Notes: generated by a model from the letters alone, not told the origin. Shown: positions 25,755 through 36,113, counted from the stretch's first letter. The stretch is 64,000 nt of DNA from Flavobacteriales bacterium (GCA_019912395.1 JAIOIH010000066.1:35227-99226), one strand, 5' to 3'. Made by a program: numbers and translations.

Positions 25755-26200
25755 ATGATCAGGTTCCGTACACTCCTGGTATCCGTACCACTGCTTGTAG
25801 CGTGCGCTGCGATTGCCCAACCCTCCATGCCACCCGTGGGGCTGCATGGAGAATGGGAAGGCGAGGTGAACGGAGCACGCTATGTGGAACAGTGGACATG
25901 TGCCAATGGCGTTTGCGATGGAAAGGCCACCAGCTATCGCGGGGATCAGGTTGCCATGGAGGAGACCACTCGGATCATGGAGTTTGCGGGGCAATGGATC
26001 TTATTGGTGGCGGTGGACCGACGATCGCGTTCAAGTGCATCCACGCTACGGCCACCACGTGGGTCTTTGAGAACGCGGAGCACGATTTCCCTCAACGCAT
26101 CAGCTATACAGTGGCGGGCGATGTCCTCGACGCCCATATCGTCGGGCCGGGCAAGGAAAGTGAGGTCCGCATGGACTTCCACCTGAAGCGGGTGAAGTGA
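25755..26200 (+). pseudogene. Frameshifted DUF6265-like exported protein gene
   Basis: One frame begins MIRFRTLLVSVPLLVACAAI (signal peptide) and continues LHGEWEGEVNGARYVEQWTC and MEETTRIMEFAGQWILLVAV. Near 26000-26015 the sensible sequence moves to the next frame: PTIAFKCIHATATTWVFENA, then EHDFPQRISYTVAGD to the stop at 26198-26200. Together these match the order of a DUF6265-type domain, which has an N-terminal Gly-Trp-Glu segment and a C-terminal FENxxHDFPQRI motif. One base appears to be lost in the GGTGGCGGTGG tract. This is either a recently inactivated gene or a sequencing/assembly error. Confidence 0.65.
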
Positions 26201-26321
26201 TCCCCCCTGTTCCATAGGGTGCGGTATTGTCGCCGTTGGTGGCGTTGCGCTGCAACGCAGGGCGGAAAGAAGTGCCCGGTCCTCCGACCTCACGAGGGAA
26301 TGAAGCGTTCAGCCGGACGGT

Positions 26322-29300
26322 TCAGCGCAGCACGGTAACGTGCCCGTAGATGGTTTCACGATCCGCCAAGCTACCATCCACCAGCAGTGGATCGTAAATG
26401 TAGCGCCAGGTGTAAACCCCAATGGGGGCTGGCTTTCCACCGATGGTACCATCCCACGCGCCGTTGGCCTCCTTGCTCAGGAAGACCACTTCACCCCAGC
26501 GATCGAACACGGCCAGTTCCACGGAGATCACGTTGTAGTTCACCGGTGCAAAGCGATCGTTCGCACCATCATTGTTCGGCGTGAAGGTGTTGGGCAGGAA
26601 CACGCGTGGTGGGCAGTACTCCATCACGCGGATGGTGTCCACCGTGGTGCACCGTGGGGGATTCGTGGCGGCCACCACATAGTTGCCATAGTCCCTCACC
26701 TGAATATCGCGGGTCACTTCACCAGTGCTCCAATCGAACAATGTTCCAGAGGTGCTTCCCAGCAAGGTGACCATGGCGCGGGGATCCTCGAAACAGGTAT
26801 CCAACATCAGCACGGGGGCATGTTCGGGATAGGGAATGAAGGTTAATGAAATGCTGTCCCTTTCAGCGCAATAGCCGTTCGAGACCCGCACCCAGACATC
26901 CGCATTCGCCGAAATGTCCACAAAGCGTTCGTGGCTACCGGTGCTCCACTGGTAGAACGGTCCTGGCTCACCTGCATCCAAGGTGAGCACATCCCCTTCA
27001 CAGAGCACGGAATCCGGGCCTAGCTCGAGCATGATGCTGGGCATGAAGACGGCTTGGATGGTACTGGTGCGGCTACAACCTTGCGGCGTGGTGACGGTAA
27101 CATCGTAGCTGCCGGGGGCATTGGTCAGCGTGATCGTACGGGTGGTGGCCCCGGTGCTCCAGAGGTAGGTCGATCCGGGATTCCCGGCATCGAGCGTGAG
27201 CTGCTGCTCCACGCAGATGGTGGTATCCGCCAAAGTGGGCACGGGCAAAGGGTTGAACAGGATGTTCACCGAATCCACGGCCTGGCAATGGCTGTTCTGG
27301 ACCAATACCTGAACGAACGCACTGCTCGTGAACTCCTCCATCTGCCCAATACCGCCACTGCTCCACGCATATGTGGCGTTGGGTGCGGCACCTGCATCCA
27401 GCACGGCCACTTCCCCATCGCAGTGTACTTGGTCCGGACCGAGGTCCACGGAAACCTCCGGGATGAAGGTGACCAGTGCATTATCGGAGCGGGCGCAGCC
27501 TACGGGTGAGGTAACGGTGACGTCCACAGTTCCCGAGATGTCATTCAAGCTGATGGTCTGTGTGGTCTCACCAGTGCTCCAGAGGTAGGTGGCACCCGGA
27601 TTGCCTGCATCGAGCACCAGTGTGTTGGCCGCACAGAGGGTCGTGTCCGGCAGGTCCACCACCGGGGGTGGATCGAAGAGGAGTTGTACGGTATCGCTCG
27701 CGGTACAGTAGCCGTTGGTGAGATAGAGCCAGACCAATGCATCATCAGCGAAGGTGGCCACTTGGAACGGGCTGCCAGTGCTCCACAAGTAGGTGGCCCC
27801 CGGAAATGTACCGGGATCAAGTTCAACCACCTCACCGATGCAACGCCCTTGGTCCGGTCCCAGGTCCAAGGCAACCGAAGGAGCAATGGTGACCGCAGCG
27901 GTCATGGTCCTGCTGCATCCGCCAGCAGTGGTCACCGTAACGGAATAATCGTCCGACACCGTGGGGACCGTAATGGATTGGGTGGTCTCCCCTGTTGACC
28001 AGAGGTAGGTGCAACCCGGGTTGGCGGCATTCAATACCAAGGGGTTCTCGATGCACACCGTGGTGTCCTGAATGGTTATTGCCGGCAAAGGGTCGAAAAC
28101 GAGCGAAACGGTATCCCGGCCCACGCAGCCTGCGCCACTGGTCACTTCCACCGTGTATACCCCGGTAACGGTGGGAGACAACAATTGAGTTTGCGCACCG
28201 GTGTTCCACAGATAGGTCATGCCCGCGTTCCCTGCATCCAAGGGCCAGGGGTCCGCTTCGCACAATGCCGCATCCGGTCCCAGGTTCACGACAGGGATCG
28301 GGCTCACCGTGATCGGAGTGACCAAGGTGTCCTCGCATCCGTTGGCACCGGTGACGATCAGGGTGATGTCATAGTTCCCCTGCGCGGCATAATCATGCAC
28401 GGGATCCGTATCGGTGGAGGTGGGCGAGCCATCCCCGAAGTCCCACAGTCGGCTGATCATGGGCGTGCCGGAGGTGGTGGCATCATGCAATTCCAGCGGC
28501 TCGCCGAAGCAGGGAGCATTATGGGTAATGGCCACCACCGGTGCCGGGATCAGGGTAATGGTCTGGACCAAAGTGTCAGGGCAGCCTGCATCGCTGTCCA
28601 CGATCAATTGCACCTCATGGTCCCCGGGGGTATCGTAGCTGTGGAAGGGACTCGGGATGTTGCTGGTATGGCCGTCGCCGAAATCCCAATGCCATGAAGT
28701 GATGGGCGGTCCGCTGGTGACCATGGAGTTGTCGGTGAACTGCACCGCGTTCATGCAATCGCCCACTTGGCCATAACCGGAGGCCACGATGCTGGGGGTG
28801 AGGGTGGTGCTGATGGTGGCCGTGCAGCCCGTTACGGAAGTGAGCACGCAATCGTAGCTATCACCGGTGGCCGGGGCATTCACCACGATGGAGGATGTGG
28901 TCTCACCCGTGCTCCACTGGTAGGACGCAAACCCCACGGGAGCGGTCAGTGTGGTGGTGGAAGAACCGGGACAGAAGTCCGAGGAGATCGACAAGGGGCT
29001 GCAATAGCAGTCGATGTACGCATAGCCGTAATGCGCGCCCAAGGAGCAGTCGCCGGTGGCGAACTCGATGGTGACCGTTTGCCCGATGTAGGCGGAAAGG
29101 TCCATGCCCACGGTGGTCCAATCCTTGTAATTGACGACCGACCCGTACTGGTTCGTGATGGTGACGAACCCGGGAATGCCTGCGGAAGAGTACACATTGT
29201 ACACCCCGCAGTCGATCGAGGTGCCCGACTGGTCGAACATGCGGATCTCAAACCGGGGTTGCTCGTTGGGCGAGTGCGATGGATCTTCCAGTACAACGGC

Positions 29301-29666
29301 ATAGCGGTACACGAACAAGGCGTTGCTGGCATCCACCACCATGGCGTAGGTTAAGCGCTCGGCCTGGGAGTTTACGTTGTCGTTGCCAAGACGGGCTGAA
29401 TAGGTCCCTCCACCGGGTGCCACCACGGTGATCGCCCCGTCGGTATTGGGGTCCGTGCCCGGACCGGTCATGATCGTATGGCGACCGGCGGCGATCATGG
29501 TATTCCCGACATTGATGGGGCAACAATAGCCGGTGCCCCCCGACCAGTTGGTGAAGTCTCCGTTGTCAAAGCCCGAATTCGGGCAACTGCTGGCTTGCGA
29601 CCAGACCAACGGTGCCAGATGTACCGCCATGATGAACAGCGCTGTGCGTATCGACCCGATCTTCAT
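26322..29666 (-). CDS. Giant PKD/Ig-repeat protein with type B T9SS C-terminal domain
   Basis: A surface protein of about 1114 residues. The signal peptide (MKIGSIRTALFIMAVHLAPL) is followed by a lectin- or CBM-like N-domain with many aromatic residues. Two PKD domains follow, each with WDFGDG. Six to eight Ig-like modules of about 80 residues come next, each with LDAGNPGxTYLWSTG and a Cys/Asp-rich DTTxC start. The C-terminal type B sorting domain is marked by RVFLPNTFTPNNDGANDRF, FDRWGEVVF and IGVYTWRYIY. ATG 29666 is chosen for the signal peptide. A TATTTTGC word upstream may be the -7 element. Such proteins are secreted by the type IX system and act in adhesion or polymer binding. Confidence 0.85.
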   Translation of the reverse strand: MKIGSIRTALFIMAVHLAPLVWSQASSCPNSGFDNGDFTNWSGGTGYCCPINVGNTMIAAGRHTIMTGPGTDPNTDGAITVVAPGGGTYSARLGNDNVNSQAERLTYAMVVDASNALFVYRYAVVLEDPSHSPNEQPRFEIRMFDQSGTSIDCGVYNVYSSAGIPGFVTITNQYGSVVNYKDWTTVGMDLSAYIGQTVTIEFATGDCSLGAHYGYAYIDCYCSPLSISSDFCPGSSTTTLTAPVGFASYQWSTGETTSSIVVNAPATGDSYDCVLTSVTGCTATISTTLTPSIVASGYGQVGDCMNAVQFTDNSMVTSGPPITSWHWDFGDGHTSNIPSPFHSYDTPGDHEVQLIVDSDAGCPDTLVQTITLIPAPVVAITHNAPCFGEPLELHDATTSGTPMISRLWDFGDGSPTSTDTDPVHDYAAQGNYDITLIVTGANGCEDTLVTPITVSPIPVVNLGPDAALCEADPWPLDAGNAGMTYLWNTGAQTQLLSPTVTGVYTVEVTSGAGCVGRDTVSLVFDPLPAITIQDTTVCIENPLVLNAANPGCTYLWSTGETTQSITVPTVSDDYSVTVTTAGGCSRTMTAAVTIAPSVALDLGPDQGRCIGEVVELDPGTFPGATYLWSTGSPFQVATFADDALVWLYLTNGYCTASDTVQLLFDPPPVVDLPDTTLCAANTLVLDAGNPGATYLWSTGETTQTISLNDISGTVDVTVTSPVGCARSDNALVTFIPEVSVDLGPDQVHCDGEVAVLDAGAAPNATYAWSSGGIGQMEEFTSSAFVQVLVQNSHCQAVDSVNILFNPLPVPTLADTTICVEQQLTLDAGNPGSTYLWSTGATTRTITLTNAPGSYDVTVTTPQGCSRTSTIQAVFMPSIMLELGPDSVLCEGDVLTLDAGEPGPFYQWSTGSHERFVDISANADVWVRVSNGYCAERDSISLTFIPYPEHAPVLMLDTCFEDPRAMVTLLGSTSGTLFDWSTGEVTRDIQVRDYGNYVVAATNPPRCTTVDTIRVMEYCPPRVFLPNTFTPNNDGANDRFAPVNYNVISVELAVFDRWGEVVFLSKEANGAWDGTIGGKPAPIGVYTWRYIYDPLLVDGSLADRETIYGHVTVLR

Positions 29667-30117
29667 AAGGAGTAATTGATTGCTTTGCAAAATAGCGCAC
29701 ACGTACCGAAAGACCGGGAAAAGGACATGCGGGTTGCCTCAAGGGCCGAATGTTCGGGAGTGCCCAGTGCCCGGGGAAGGTCGGACCTGTTCGTGTGCCG
29801 CGACCGGGCCGGTCCCCAAAGAACAGGAGTTCGAGATGACCCGCATTGAAGGAAGGCCCCGATCGGCTTGATGTTCACGAGATCGAACGATCGATCTGTG
29901 GAAAACTGTTCACCCCCTCACCCCCTCTTGCGGGGTACCTTCGAGGCCGCGCTTCTCTTTTTTCGTAGTTGTCAGTTGTGGGGTCCGATGCATGAGGGGA
30001 ACAGACGTTCCAGCGGAAGACCTTCAGTGCCGCATGGATCCCCTGGGGCACTGCCTGACCACTGTGAACCGGGAACCAAGCACCAGGACCACGACCCCCG
30101 AGACCCGAGACCCTCAA
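29667..30117. other. Divergent intergenic region with simple-pattern sequence
   Basis: About 450 bases separate the giant surface gene from dnaE. Near its right end it shows simple, text-like repetition: AGTTGTCAGTTGTGG around 29967-29981 and a run of short ACC-ending units (GGGAACCAAGCACCAGGACC, then GAGACCCGAGACCC) at about 30068-30114, just before the dnaE start. No gene is supported, although the dnaE frame is open back to 29992. Confidence 0.45.
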
Positions 30118-33100
30118 ATGCAATTCTCCCACCTTCACGTTCACACCCAATTCTCCCTTCTCGACGGTGCCAGCAACATCAGCGCGCTCTACAAAAAGGC
30201 CGCGGCCGACGGGCAGCCCGCCGTTGCCATCACCGACCATGGCAACATGTTCGGCGCCTTCAAGTTCGTGGCAGAGGCCGGCAAGCACAAGAACCCCGAT
30301 GGCACGCCCAAGGTGAAACCCATCGTGGGTTGCGAGTTCTACCTCGTGGATGATCGCCATAAGAAGGCCTTCACCCGGGAGGACAAGGACCAGCGCTTCC
30401 ACCAACTGATGCTGGCCAAGAACGCCACCGGGTATAAAAACCTGAGCAAGCTCTGCTCCTTGGGGTACATCGAGGGCTACTACAGCAAGTATCCGCGGAT
30501 CGACAAGGAACTGGTGCTCCAGTACCATGAGGGGTTGATCGCCACCACCTGCTGTTTGGCGGCCAGCGTGCCGCGCACCATCCTGCGCAAGGGAGAAGCT
30601 GCGGGTGAGGCCGAGTTCAAGTGGTGGCTGGACCTGTTCGGCGAGGACTACTACATCGAAATGCAGCGCCATGGCATCGAGGACCAGAACAAGGTGAACG
30701 CCGTGCTCCTGAAGTGGGCGGAGAAGTACAACGTGCCCATCATCGCCAGCAACGACAGCCACTATGTGGATCAGCAGGACGCCAATGCGCACGACATCCT
30801 GCTCTGCCTGAACACAGGCGAAAAGCAGAGCACGCCCAAGGCCACGGATGCCGATGCCGAGAACGGCACCACCAAGGGCAAGCGCTTCGCCTTCTCCAAC
30901 GACGAGTTCTTCTTCAAGACGAAGAACGAAATGCTGGACCGCTTCAAGGACATCCCACAGGCACTGGACAACACCAGCCAGATCGTGGACAAGGTGGAGG
31001 TGCTCAAGCTGAAGAAGGACATCCTGCTGCCGAACTTCGAGATACCCGCGGAATTCGCCGATCAGGACGAATACCTGCGGCACATGACGTACAACGGCGC
31101 AGTGCGTCGCTATTTGGGCACGGCCTCTGAAGCCGGCATTGATTCGCTGGACCCGAAGATCAAGGAGCGCTTGGATTTCGAGCTCTTCACCATCAAGACG
31201 ATGGGCTTCGCGGGCTACTTCCTGATCACGCAGGACTTCATCAACCACGGTCGCGACATCGGGGTGGTGATCGGTCCCGGCCGGGGTAGCGCAGCGGGCA
31301 GCGCGGTAGCGTACTGCATCGGCATCACCAACATCGACCCCATCAAGTACGATCTGCTTTTCGAGCGATTCCTCAACCCGGACCGCAAGAGCATGCCCGA
31401 TATCGATACCGATTTCGATGATGAGGGCCGTCAGCGGGTGATCGACTATGTGGTGGAGAAGTACGGGAAGAACCAAGTGGCCCAGATCATCACCTACGGC
31501 AGCATCGCGGCCAAGAGCAGCATCCGCGATGTGGCCCGCGTGCTGGACCTGCCGCTGAACGAGGCCGACCGGTTGGCCAAGCTGGTCCCGGAACGACCGG
31601 GCATCAACCTCGGCCGGCTTCTGCGTGCGCCACTGGACGGGGAAGGAAGCCTGAAGGCCAAGGAGAACTTGAGCAGTGACGAGATCGCCAATGTGAAGCA
31701 GTTGCGCGAGGTGCTGGAAAGCGGCGAAGCCACCGCCGACGTGCTGAACGAGGCCGAGAAGCTCGAGGGCTCCGTACGCGGTACGGGCATCCACGCGGCG
31801 GGCATCATCATCGCACCCTCCGACCTCACGGACATCATCCCCGTGTGCATCAGCAAGGAATCCAACCTGCTCCTCACCCAGTACGATGGCCGCGTGATCG
31901 AGGATGCGGGCGTGATCAAGATGGACTTCCTCGGCCTGAAGACCTTGACGATCATCCGCGATGCCATGCGCATGGTCAAGGCCAACCATGGCATCGACAT
32001 CGACCTGGACAGCATCCCATTGGATGACCCGAAGACCTTCAAGCTCTACCAGCGCGCCGAGACCAACGGCACCTTCCAGTTCGAGAGCAGCAACATGCAG
32101 AAGTACCTGCGCGAACTGAAGCCCGACCAGTTCGGCGACCTCATCGCCATGAACGCCCTGTACCGCCCCGGGCCGATGGATTACATCCCCAGCTTCATCA
32201 AGCGCAAGCACGGCCGGGAGGAGATCCTGTACGACCTTCCCGAGATGGAGGAGCTCCTGAAGGAGACCTATGGCATCACTGTCTATCAGGAACAGGTGAT
32301 GTTGCTGAGCCAGAAGCTGGCGGGCTTCACCAAGGGTGATGCGGACGTGCTGCGGAAGGCCATGGGAAAGAAGGACCTCCCCACGCTGCACAAGATGAAG
32401 GGCAAGTTCCTCGAGGGCACCTCCGCCAAGGGCCTCGACCCCAAGGTCTGCGCCAAGGTGTGGAAGGACTGGGAGTCCTTCGCCCAGTACGCGTTCAACA
32501 AATCACACAGTACCTGCTATGCCTTCGTGGCCTACCAGACCGCATGGCTGAAGGCAAACCATCCGGCCGAGTTCATGGCCTCGGTGCTCACCCACTCGCA
32601 GAGCAGCATCGAAAAGGTCACCTTCTTCATGGAGGAATGCCGCCGAATGGGCATCCCGGTGCTGGGGCCCGATGTGAACGAAAGCGGCTTCCAGTTCAGC
32701 GTGAACAAGCAAGGGCAGGTCCGCTTCGGGCTGGGTGCGGTGAAGGGCGTGGGCGAAGGCGCGGTGGATGCGATCGTGAGCGAACGCCGGAGCGAGCGCG
32801 GTCCGTACGTGAGCGTATACGACCTGATCCGCCGCGTGAACCTGCGCAGTGCCAACCGCAAATCATTGGAGAGCTTGGCATACGCCGGAGCGTTCGACGG
32901 CCTGGGGCACATGCACCGCGCACAGTTCTTCTTCACCCAAGGAGAAGGGAAGCCCACCTTCATCGAAACCCTGGTGCGCTATGGCCAACAACACCAGGAT
33001 GGGCAGGACAGCTCGCAGGTGAGCATGTTCGACATGGTGGGCGACGAGGCAGCAGCGATCCCGGAACCCGCACTGCCGCAAGTGGAGCCATGGAGCGCAC

Positions 33101-33747
33101 TGGAGCAATTGCACCACGAAAAGGAGGTGATCGGCTTCTACCTCAGCGGCCACCCGTTGGATGATCATCGCCTGGAGATCAAGCACCTCTGCAATGCACA
33201 GCTACCACAGCTGGCGGACCTGAAGAACGTGGCAGGACGCGAGCTCTGCATGGCCGGCATCGTCACCAAGGCCGAGCACCGCATCGCCAAGAGCGGAAAG
33301 CCCTTCGGCAGCTTCTCCCTGGAGGACCATTACGGAAAGCACGACTTCATGCTCTTCAGCGAGGACTACATGAAGTTCAAGCTCTACCTGCAGACCGGCA
33401 CATTGCTTCTACTGAAGGGACGCGCCGTGGAACGCACGTGGGGCCGCGATGAAGGTCAGCTCGAGTTCAAGATCTCCAACATCGACCTGCTCACGGATGC
33501 CCGGGAGAAATACATCACCAAACTGATCGTACAGGTGGATGCGGCGCGCGTCAATGAAGCATTGAGCCGGGAGCTTGCGGACATATTGACCGCCAGCAAG
33601 GGCAACTGCAAGGTGCTCGTTTCCTTGTTCGATAGTGAGGAAAACTTCATGGTGGACGCACCCAGCAAAGTCGGAACGGTGAACATAACCTCCGAATTGA
33701 CCGATCGATTGGATGGCTTGGGCGACGTAAAATGGTCACTTAGCTGA
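30118..33747 (+). CDS. dnaE: DNA polymerase III subunit alpha
   Basis: A 1209-residue replicative polymerase catalytic subunit. The N-terminal PHP domain begins with SHLHVHTQFSLLDGA (residues 4-18). The polymerase palm holds PGRGSAAGS and the catalytic aspartates in PDIDTDFDDEGR (about 427-438). Fingers motifs RGTGIHAAGI and AMGKKDLPTLHKMKGKF follow, then the helix-hairpin-helix region and an OB-fold near 1040 (AGIVTKAEHRIAKSGKPFG). Length and domain order match bacterial DnaE. The start at ATG 30118 matches the normal PHP N-terminus; the open frame upstream crosses simple repeats and is not coding. Confidence 0.96.
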   Translation: MQFSHLHVHTQFSLLDGASNISALYKKAAADGQPAVAITDHGNMFGAFKFVAEAGKHKNPDGTPKVKPIVGCEFYLVDDRHKKAFTREDKDQRFHQLMLAKNATGYKNLSKLCSLGYIEGYYSKYPRIDKELVLQYHEGLIATTCCLAASVPRTILRKGEAAGEAEFKWWLDLFGEDYYIEMQRHGIEDQNKVNAVLLKWAEKYNVPIIASNDSHYVDQQDANAHDILLCLNTGEKQSTPKATDADAENGTTKGKRFAFSNDEFFFKTKNEMLDRFKDIPQALDNTSQIVDKVEVLKLKKDILLPNFEIPAEFADQDEYLRHMTYNGAVRRYLGTASEAGIDSLDPKIKERLDFELFTIKTMGFAGYFLITQDFINHGRDIGVVIGPGRGSAAGSAVAYCIGITNIDPIKYDLLFERFLNPDRKSMPDIDTDFDDEGRQRVIDYVVEKYGKNQVAQIITYGSIAAKSSIRDVARVLDLPLNEADRLAKLVPERPGINLGRLLRAPLDGEGSLKAKENLSSDEIANVKQLREVLESGEATADVLNEAEKLEGSVRGTGIHAAGIIIAPSDLTDIIPVCISKESNLLLTQYDGRVIEDAGVIKMDFLGLKTLTIIRDAMRMVKANHGIDIDLDSIPLDDPKTFKLYQRAETNGTFQFESSNMQKYLRELKPDQFGDLIAMNALYRPGPMDYIPSFIKRKHGREEILYDLPEMEELLKETYGITVYQEQVMLLSQKLAGFTKGDADVLRKAMGKKDLPTLHKMKGKFLEGTSAKGLDPKVCAKVWKDWESFAQYAFNKSHSTCYAFVAYQTAWLKANHPAEFMASVLTHSQSSIEKVTFFMEECRRMGIPVLGPDVNESGFQFSVNKQGQVRFGLGAVKGVGEGAVDAIVSERRSERGPYVSVYDLIRRVNLRSANRKSLESLAYAGAFDGLGHMHRAQFFFTQGEGKPTFIETLVRYGQQHQDGQDSSQVSMFDMVGDEAAAIPEPALPQVEPWSALEQLHHEKEVIGFYLSGHPLDDHRLEIKHLCNAQLPQLADLKNVAGRELCMAGIVTKAEHRIAKSGKPFGSFSLEDHYGKHDFMLFSEDYMKFKLYLQTGTLLLLKGRAVERTWGRDEGQLEFKISNIDLLTDAREKYITKLIVQVDAARVNEALSRELADILTASKGNCKVLVSLFDSEENFMVDAPSKVGTVNITSELTDRLDGLGDVKWSLS

Positions 33748-33878
33748 CCAAGTGTCAGTGAAAACGGTTCGGCAGGGAGCTTGCTGAATGCCGAATACTT
33801 CGGACCTTAGCGATCCGGAGGAAAATGCTCCAATAGCTGAACGAAAAAAACAACGCGCGCCTACTGCGCATAAACCAA

Positions 33879-34205
33879 ATGAACATGGCAATTGAACTGA
33901 CCGACAGCAACTTTGAGGAACTCGCCCTGAAGAGCGACAAGCCCGTTCTCGTCGATTTCTGGGCCGAGTGGTGCGGCCCCTGCCGCATGGTCGGTCCCGT
34001 GGTGGAGGAACTTGCCAAGGATTACGATGGCAAGGCCGTTATAGGCAAGGTGAACGTGGACAACAATCCACAGACCGCCATGAAATACGGTATCCGGAGT
34101 ATCCCCACTATTCTGTTCCTGAAGAACGGAGAGGTGGTGGACCGCAGCGTGGGCGCCGTACCCAAGGCGACGCTGGCCGGTAAGCTGGACGGCCAGTTGG
34201 TCTAG
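33879..34205 (+). CDS. trxA: Thioredoxin
   Basis: A 108-residue cytoplasmic thioredoxin. It has the redox motif WCGPC in VDFWAEWCGPCRMVGP, the cis-proline segment SIPTILFLKNGE and the final amphipathic helix. It reduces disulphides in target proteins with electrons from thioredoxin reductase. ATG 33879 or the in-frame ATG 33885 could be the start. A strong intrinsic terminator follows 23 bases after the stop, so it is a single-gene transcript. Confidence 0.95.
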   Translation: MNMAIELTDSNFEELALKSDKPVLVDFWAEWCGPCRMVGPVVEELAKDYDGKAVIGKVNVDNNPQTAMKYGIRSIPTILFLKNGEVVDRSVGAVPKATLAGKLDGQLV

Positions 34206-34228
34206 GTTGGCATCATCTAACAATGAAG

Positions 34229-34259
34229 GGCCCGGTGGTACGTCCGCCGGGCCTTTTTT
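34229..34259 (+). terminator. Intrinsic terminator after trxA
   Basis: GGCCCGG (34229-34235) pairs perfectly with CCGGGCC (34247-34253) around an 11-base loop. A run of six T (34254-34259) follows directly. Confidence 0.9.
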
Positions 34260-34364
34260 GTGTTCCGGAGCGGGCGAAATGACCCGGATAGGGGATCACC
34301 GGGTAGCGGCGTGCTGCGCTACCCCGTGCGTTAGCTTTCCGATAACCCTGTTCAGGAGGATGCC

Positions 34365-36113
34365 TCAATCCGCGAACTGCAGGTCGTACAACTTCCGATA
34401 GGCCCCGTTCTTGGCCAGCAATTGCTGGTGGCTGCCCTGTTCGATGATGCGCCCCTCGCCCACCACCAATATCCTGTCCGCCTTTTGGATGGTGCTGAGC
34501 CGGTGGGCGATCACTATGCTCGTGCGCCCTTCGGTGATCTTGTCCGTGGCTTGTTGGATCAACTGCTCGCTCATGCTGTCCACGCTGCTGGTGGCCTCGT
34601 CCAGCACCAGCACCTTGGGCGCGTTCACGTATGCGCGGATAAAGGCCAGCAACTGGCGCTGGCCCACGCTGAGTATGGCCCCCCGCTCCCGTACGCTCGT
34701 GTCGTAACCGTCGGGCAATTGCATGATGAAGTCGTGCGCTCCCACCGCCTTGGCGGCAGCCACTACTTCCTCGCGCGTGATGTTGTCATCGTTCAACGTG
34801 ATGTTGTTGTGGACCGTATCGCTGAAGAGGAACACATCCTGCAGCACCACCGAGATGCTTTTCCGCAGCTCGTGCAAGCGGTAGTCCCGGATGTCGTGCC
34901 CGTCCAGCAGCACCTTTCCCTTCTGGTATTCGTAGGCCCGGCTCAATACGTTCACGATGCTGCTCTTGCCACTGCCGGTAGCTCCCACCAAGGCGATCAT
35001 TTCACCGGCCTTGGCGGAAAAGGTGATGTTCTTCAGGACGTAATCCTCGTCCACGTATGCGAGCCAGAGGTCCTGGAATTCGATATCGCCCCGCACCTCC
35101 GCCGTGCTCCGGGTTCCGCTCTCGTCCATGGAGGCTTCCGTGTCCAGCACGGCGAACACGCGCTCACTGCCCACCATGCCCATCTGCAGCACATTGAAGC
35201 GGTCGGCCAGTTGCCGGATCGGGCGGTACAGCATGTTGATGAACTGGATGTAGGCGATCAGTTCGCCGAATGTGGCCACGCCTTCCAGCACATCGCCAAC
35301 GCCCCACCAGATGAGGAACGCGAGCGAGACCGCGCTGAGCACTTCCACCACCGGAAAGAACACCGAATAGGCGAACACCGAGCGTATATGTGCCCCGCGA
35401 TGCTCCCGGTTGATCTGCTTGAACTTCTCGTACTCCTGCTTTTCCCGCCCGAAGAGCTGAACGATGGCCATGCCCTGGATATGCTCCTGCACGAAGGCGT
35501 TGAGCCGCGATACTTGGTTGCGCACGTCCTGGAAGCTCCGCTGGATGGCGTTCTTGAAGATGCTCGTGGCCCATAGCAGCAGCGGGATCGGCACCATGCT
35601 CCACAGCGCCAGCTCCCAGTTGTACACGAACATCACCACCACTACCACCACCAGCTTCAGCAGGTCGCCCATGATCATGAGCAACCCTTGCGAGAAGATG
35701 TTGTCGATGGTTTCGATGTCGCTCACCACCCGGGTGACCAGGGTGCCGATGGGCGTGCGGTCGAAGTAGCGCATGCGGAAGCTGGTGATCTTCGCGAAGA
35801 GCTGCTGGCGCAGATCGAAGGTGACGGTCTGCCCCAGCCAGCTGGTCCAATAGGCTTGGAAGAACTGAACGCCGGCCTCCACGATCAGCAGGCCCACCAC
35901 CACCGCCATGATCAGGTAGAGGCCCTGCAGGTCGCCCTTGGCGGCATAGTCGTCCACCATCACGGCCATCAGCACGGGCCGCACCACCCCCACCAGGGAG
36001 AGCAGGATGGTGAGGGCGAAGGTGATCCAGAACAGCCGCCGATAGGGATGTACGAAGCGCATCACCCTTCGGAACAGGCCCACATCGAACGCTTTGCCGG
36101 TTGCGGCGCTCAT
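34365..36113 (-). CDS. ABC transporter, fused permease and ATPase (MsbA/MdlB-type exporter)
   Basis: A 582-residue half-transporter that would dimerise in the inner membrane and export a lipid, drug or peptide. The N-terminal membrane domain (six helices over about residues 20-310) carries RYFDRTPIGTLVTRVVSDIE, a type IV exporter signature. The ATPase domain has Walker A GATGSGKSS, an LSVGQRQ signature, which departs from canonical LSGGQ, Walker B VLVLDEATSSVD and the switch IAHRLSTI. It starts at ATG 36113, overlapping the truA stop by four bases (ATGA), so the two are co-translated. The substrate cannot be inferred. Confidence 0.92.
   Translation of the reverse strand: MSAATGKAFDVGLFRRVMRFVHPYRRLFWITFALTILLSLVGVVRPVLMAVMVDDYAAKGDLQGLYLIMAVVVGLLIVEAGVQFFQAYWTSWLGQTVTFDLRQQLFAKITSFRMRYFDRTPIGTLVTRVVSDIETIDNIFSQGLLMIMGDLLKLVVVVVVMFVYNWELALWSMVPIPLLLWATSIFKNAIQRSFQDVRNQVSRLNAFVQEHIQGMAIVQLFGREKQEYEKFKQINREHRGAHIRSVFAYSVFFPVVEVLSAVSLAFLIWWGVGDVLEGVATFGELIAYIQFINMLYRPIRQLADRFNVLQMGMVGSERVFAVLDTEASMDESGTRSTAEVRGDIEFQDLWLAYVDEDYVLKNITFSAKAGEMIALVGATGSGKSSIVNVLSRAYEYQKGKVLLDGHDIRDYRLHELRKSISVVLQDVFLFSDTVHNNITLNDDNITREEVVAAAKAVGAHDFIMQLPDGYDTSVRERGAILSVGQRQLLAFIRAYVNAPKVLVLDEATSSVDSMSEQLIQQATDKITEGRTSIVIAHRLSTIQKADRILVVGEGRIIEQGSHQQLLAKNGAYRKLYDLQFAD

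Noticed and set aside
29875..32391. Very long minus-strand open frame (over 800 codons) opposite dnaE
   Set aside because: It is the antisense shadow of dnaE, caused by high G+C and biased codons. The composition is His/Val/Leu-rich with no domain, and the plus strand encodes a complete DnaE.
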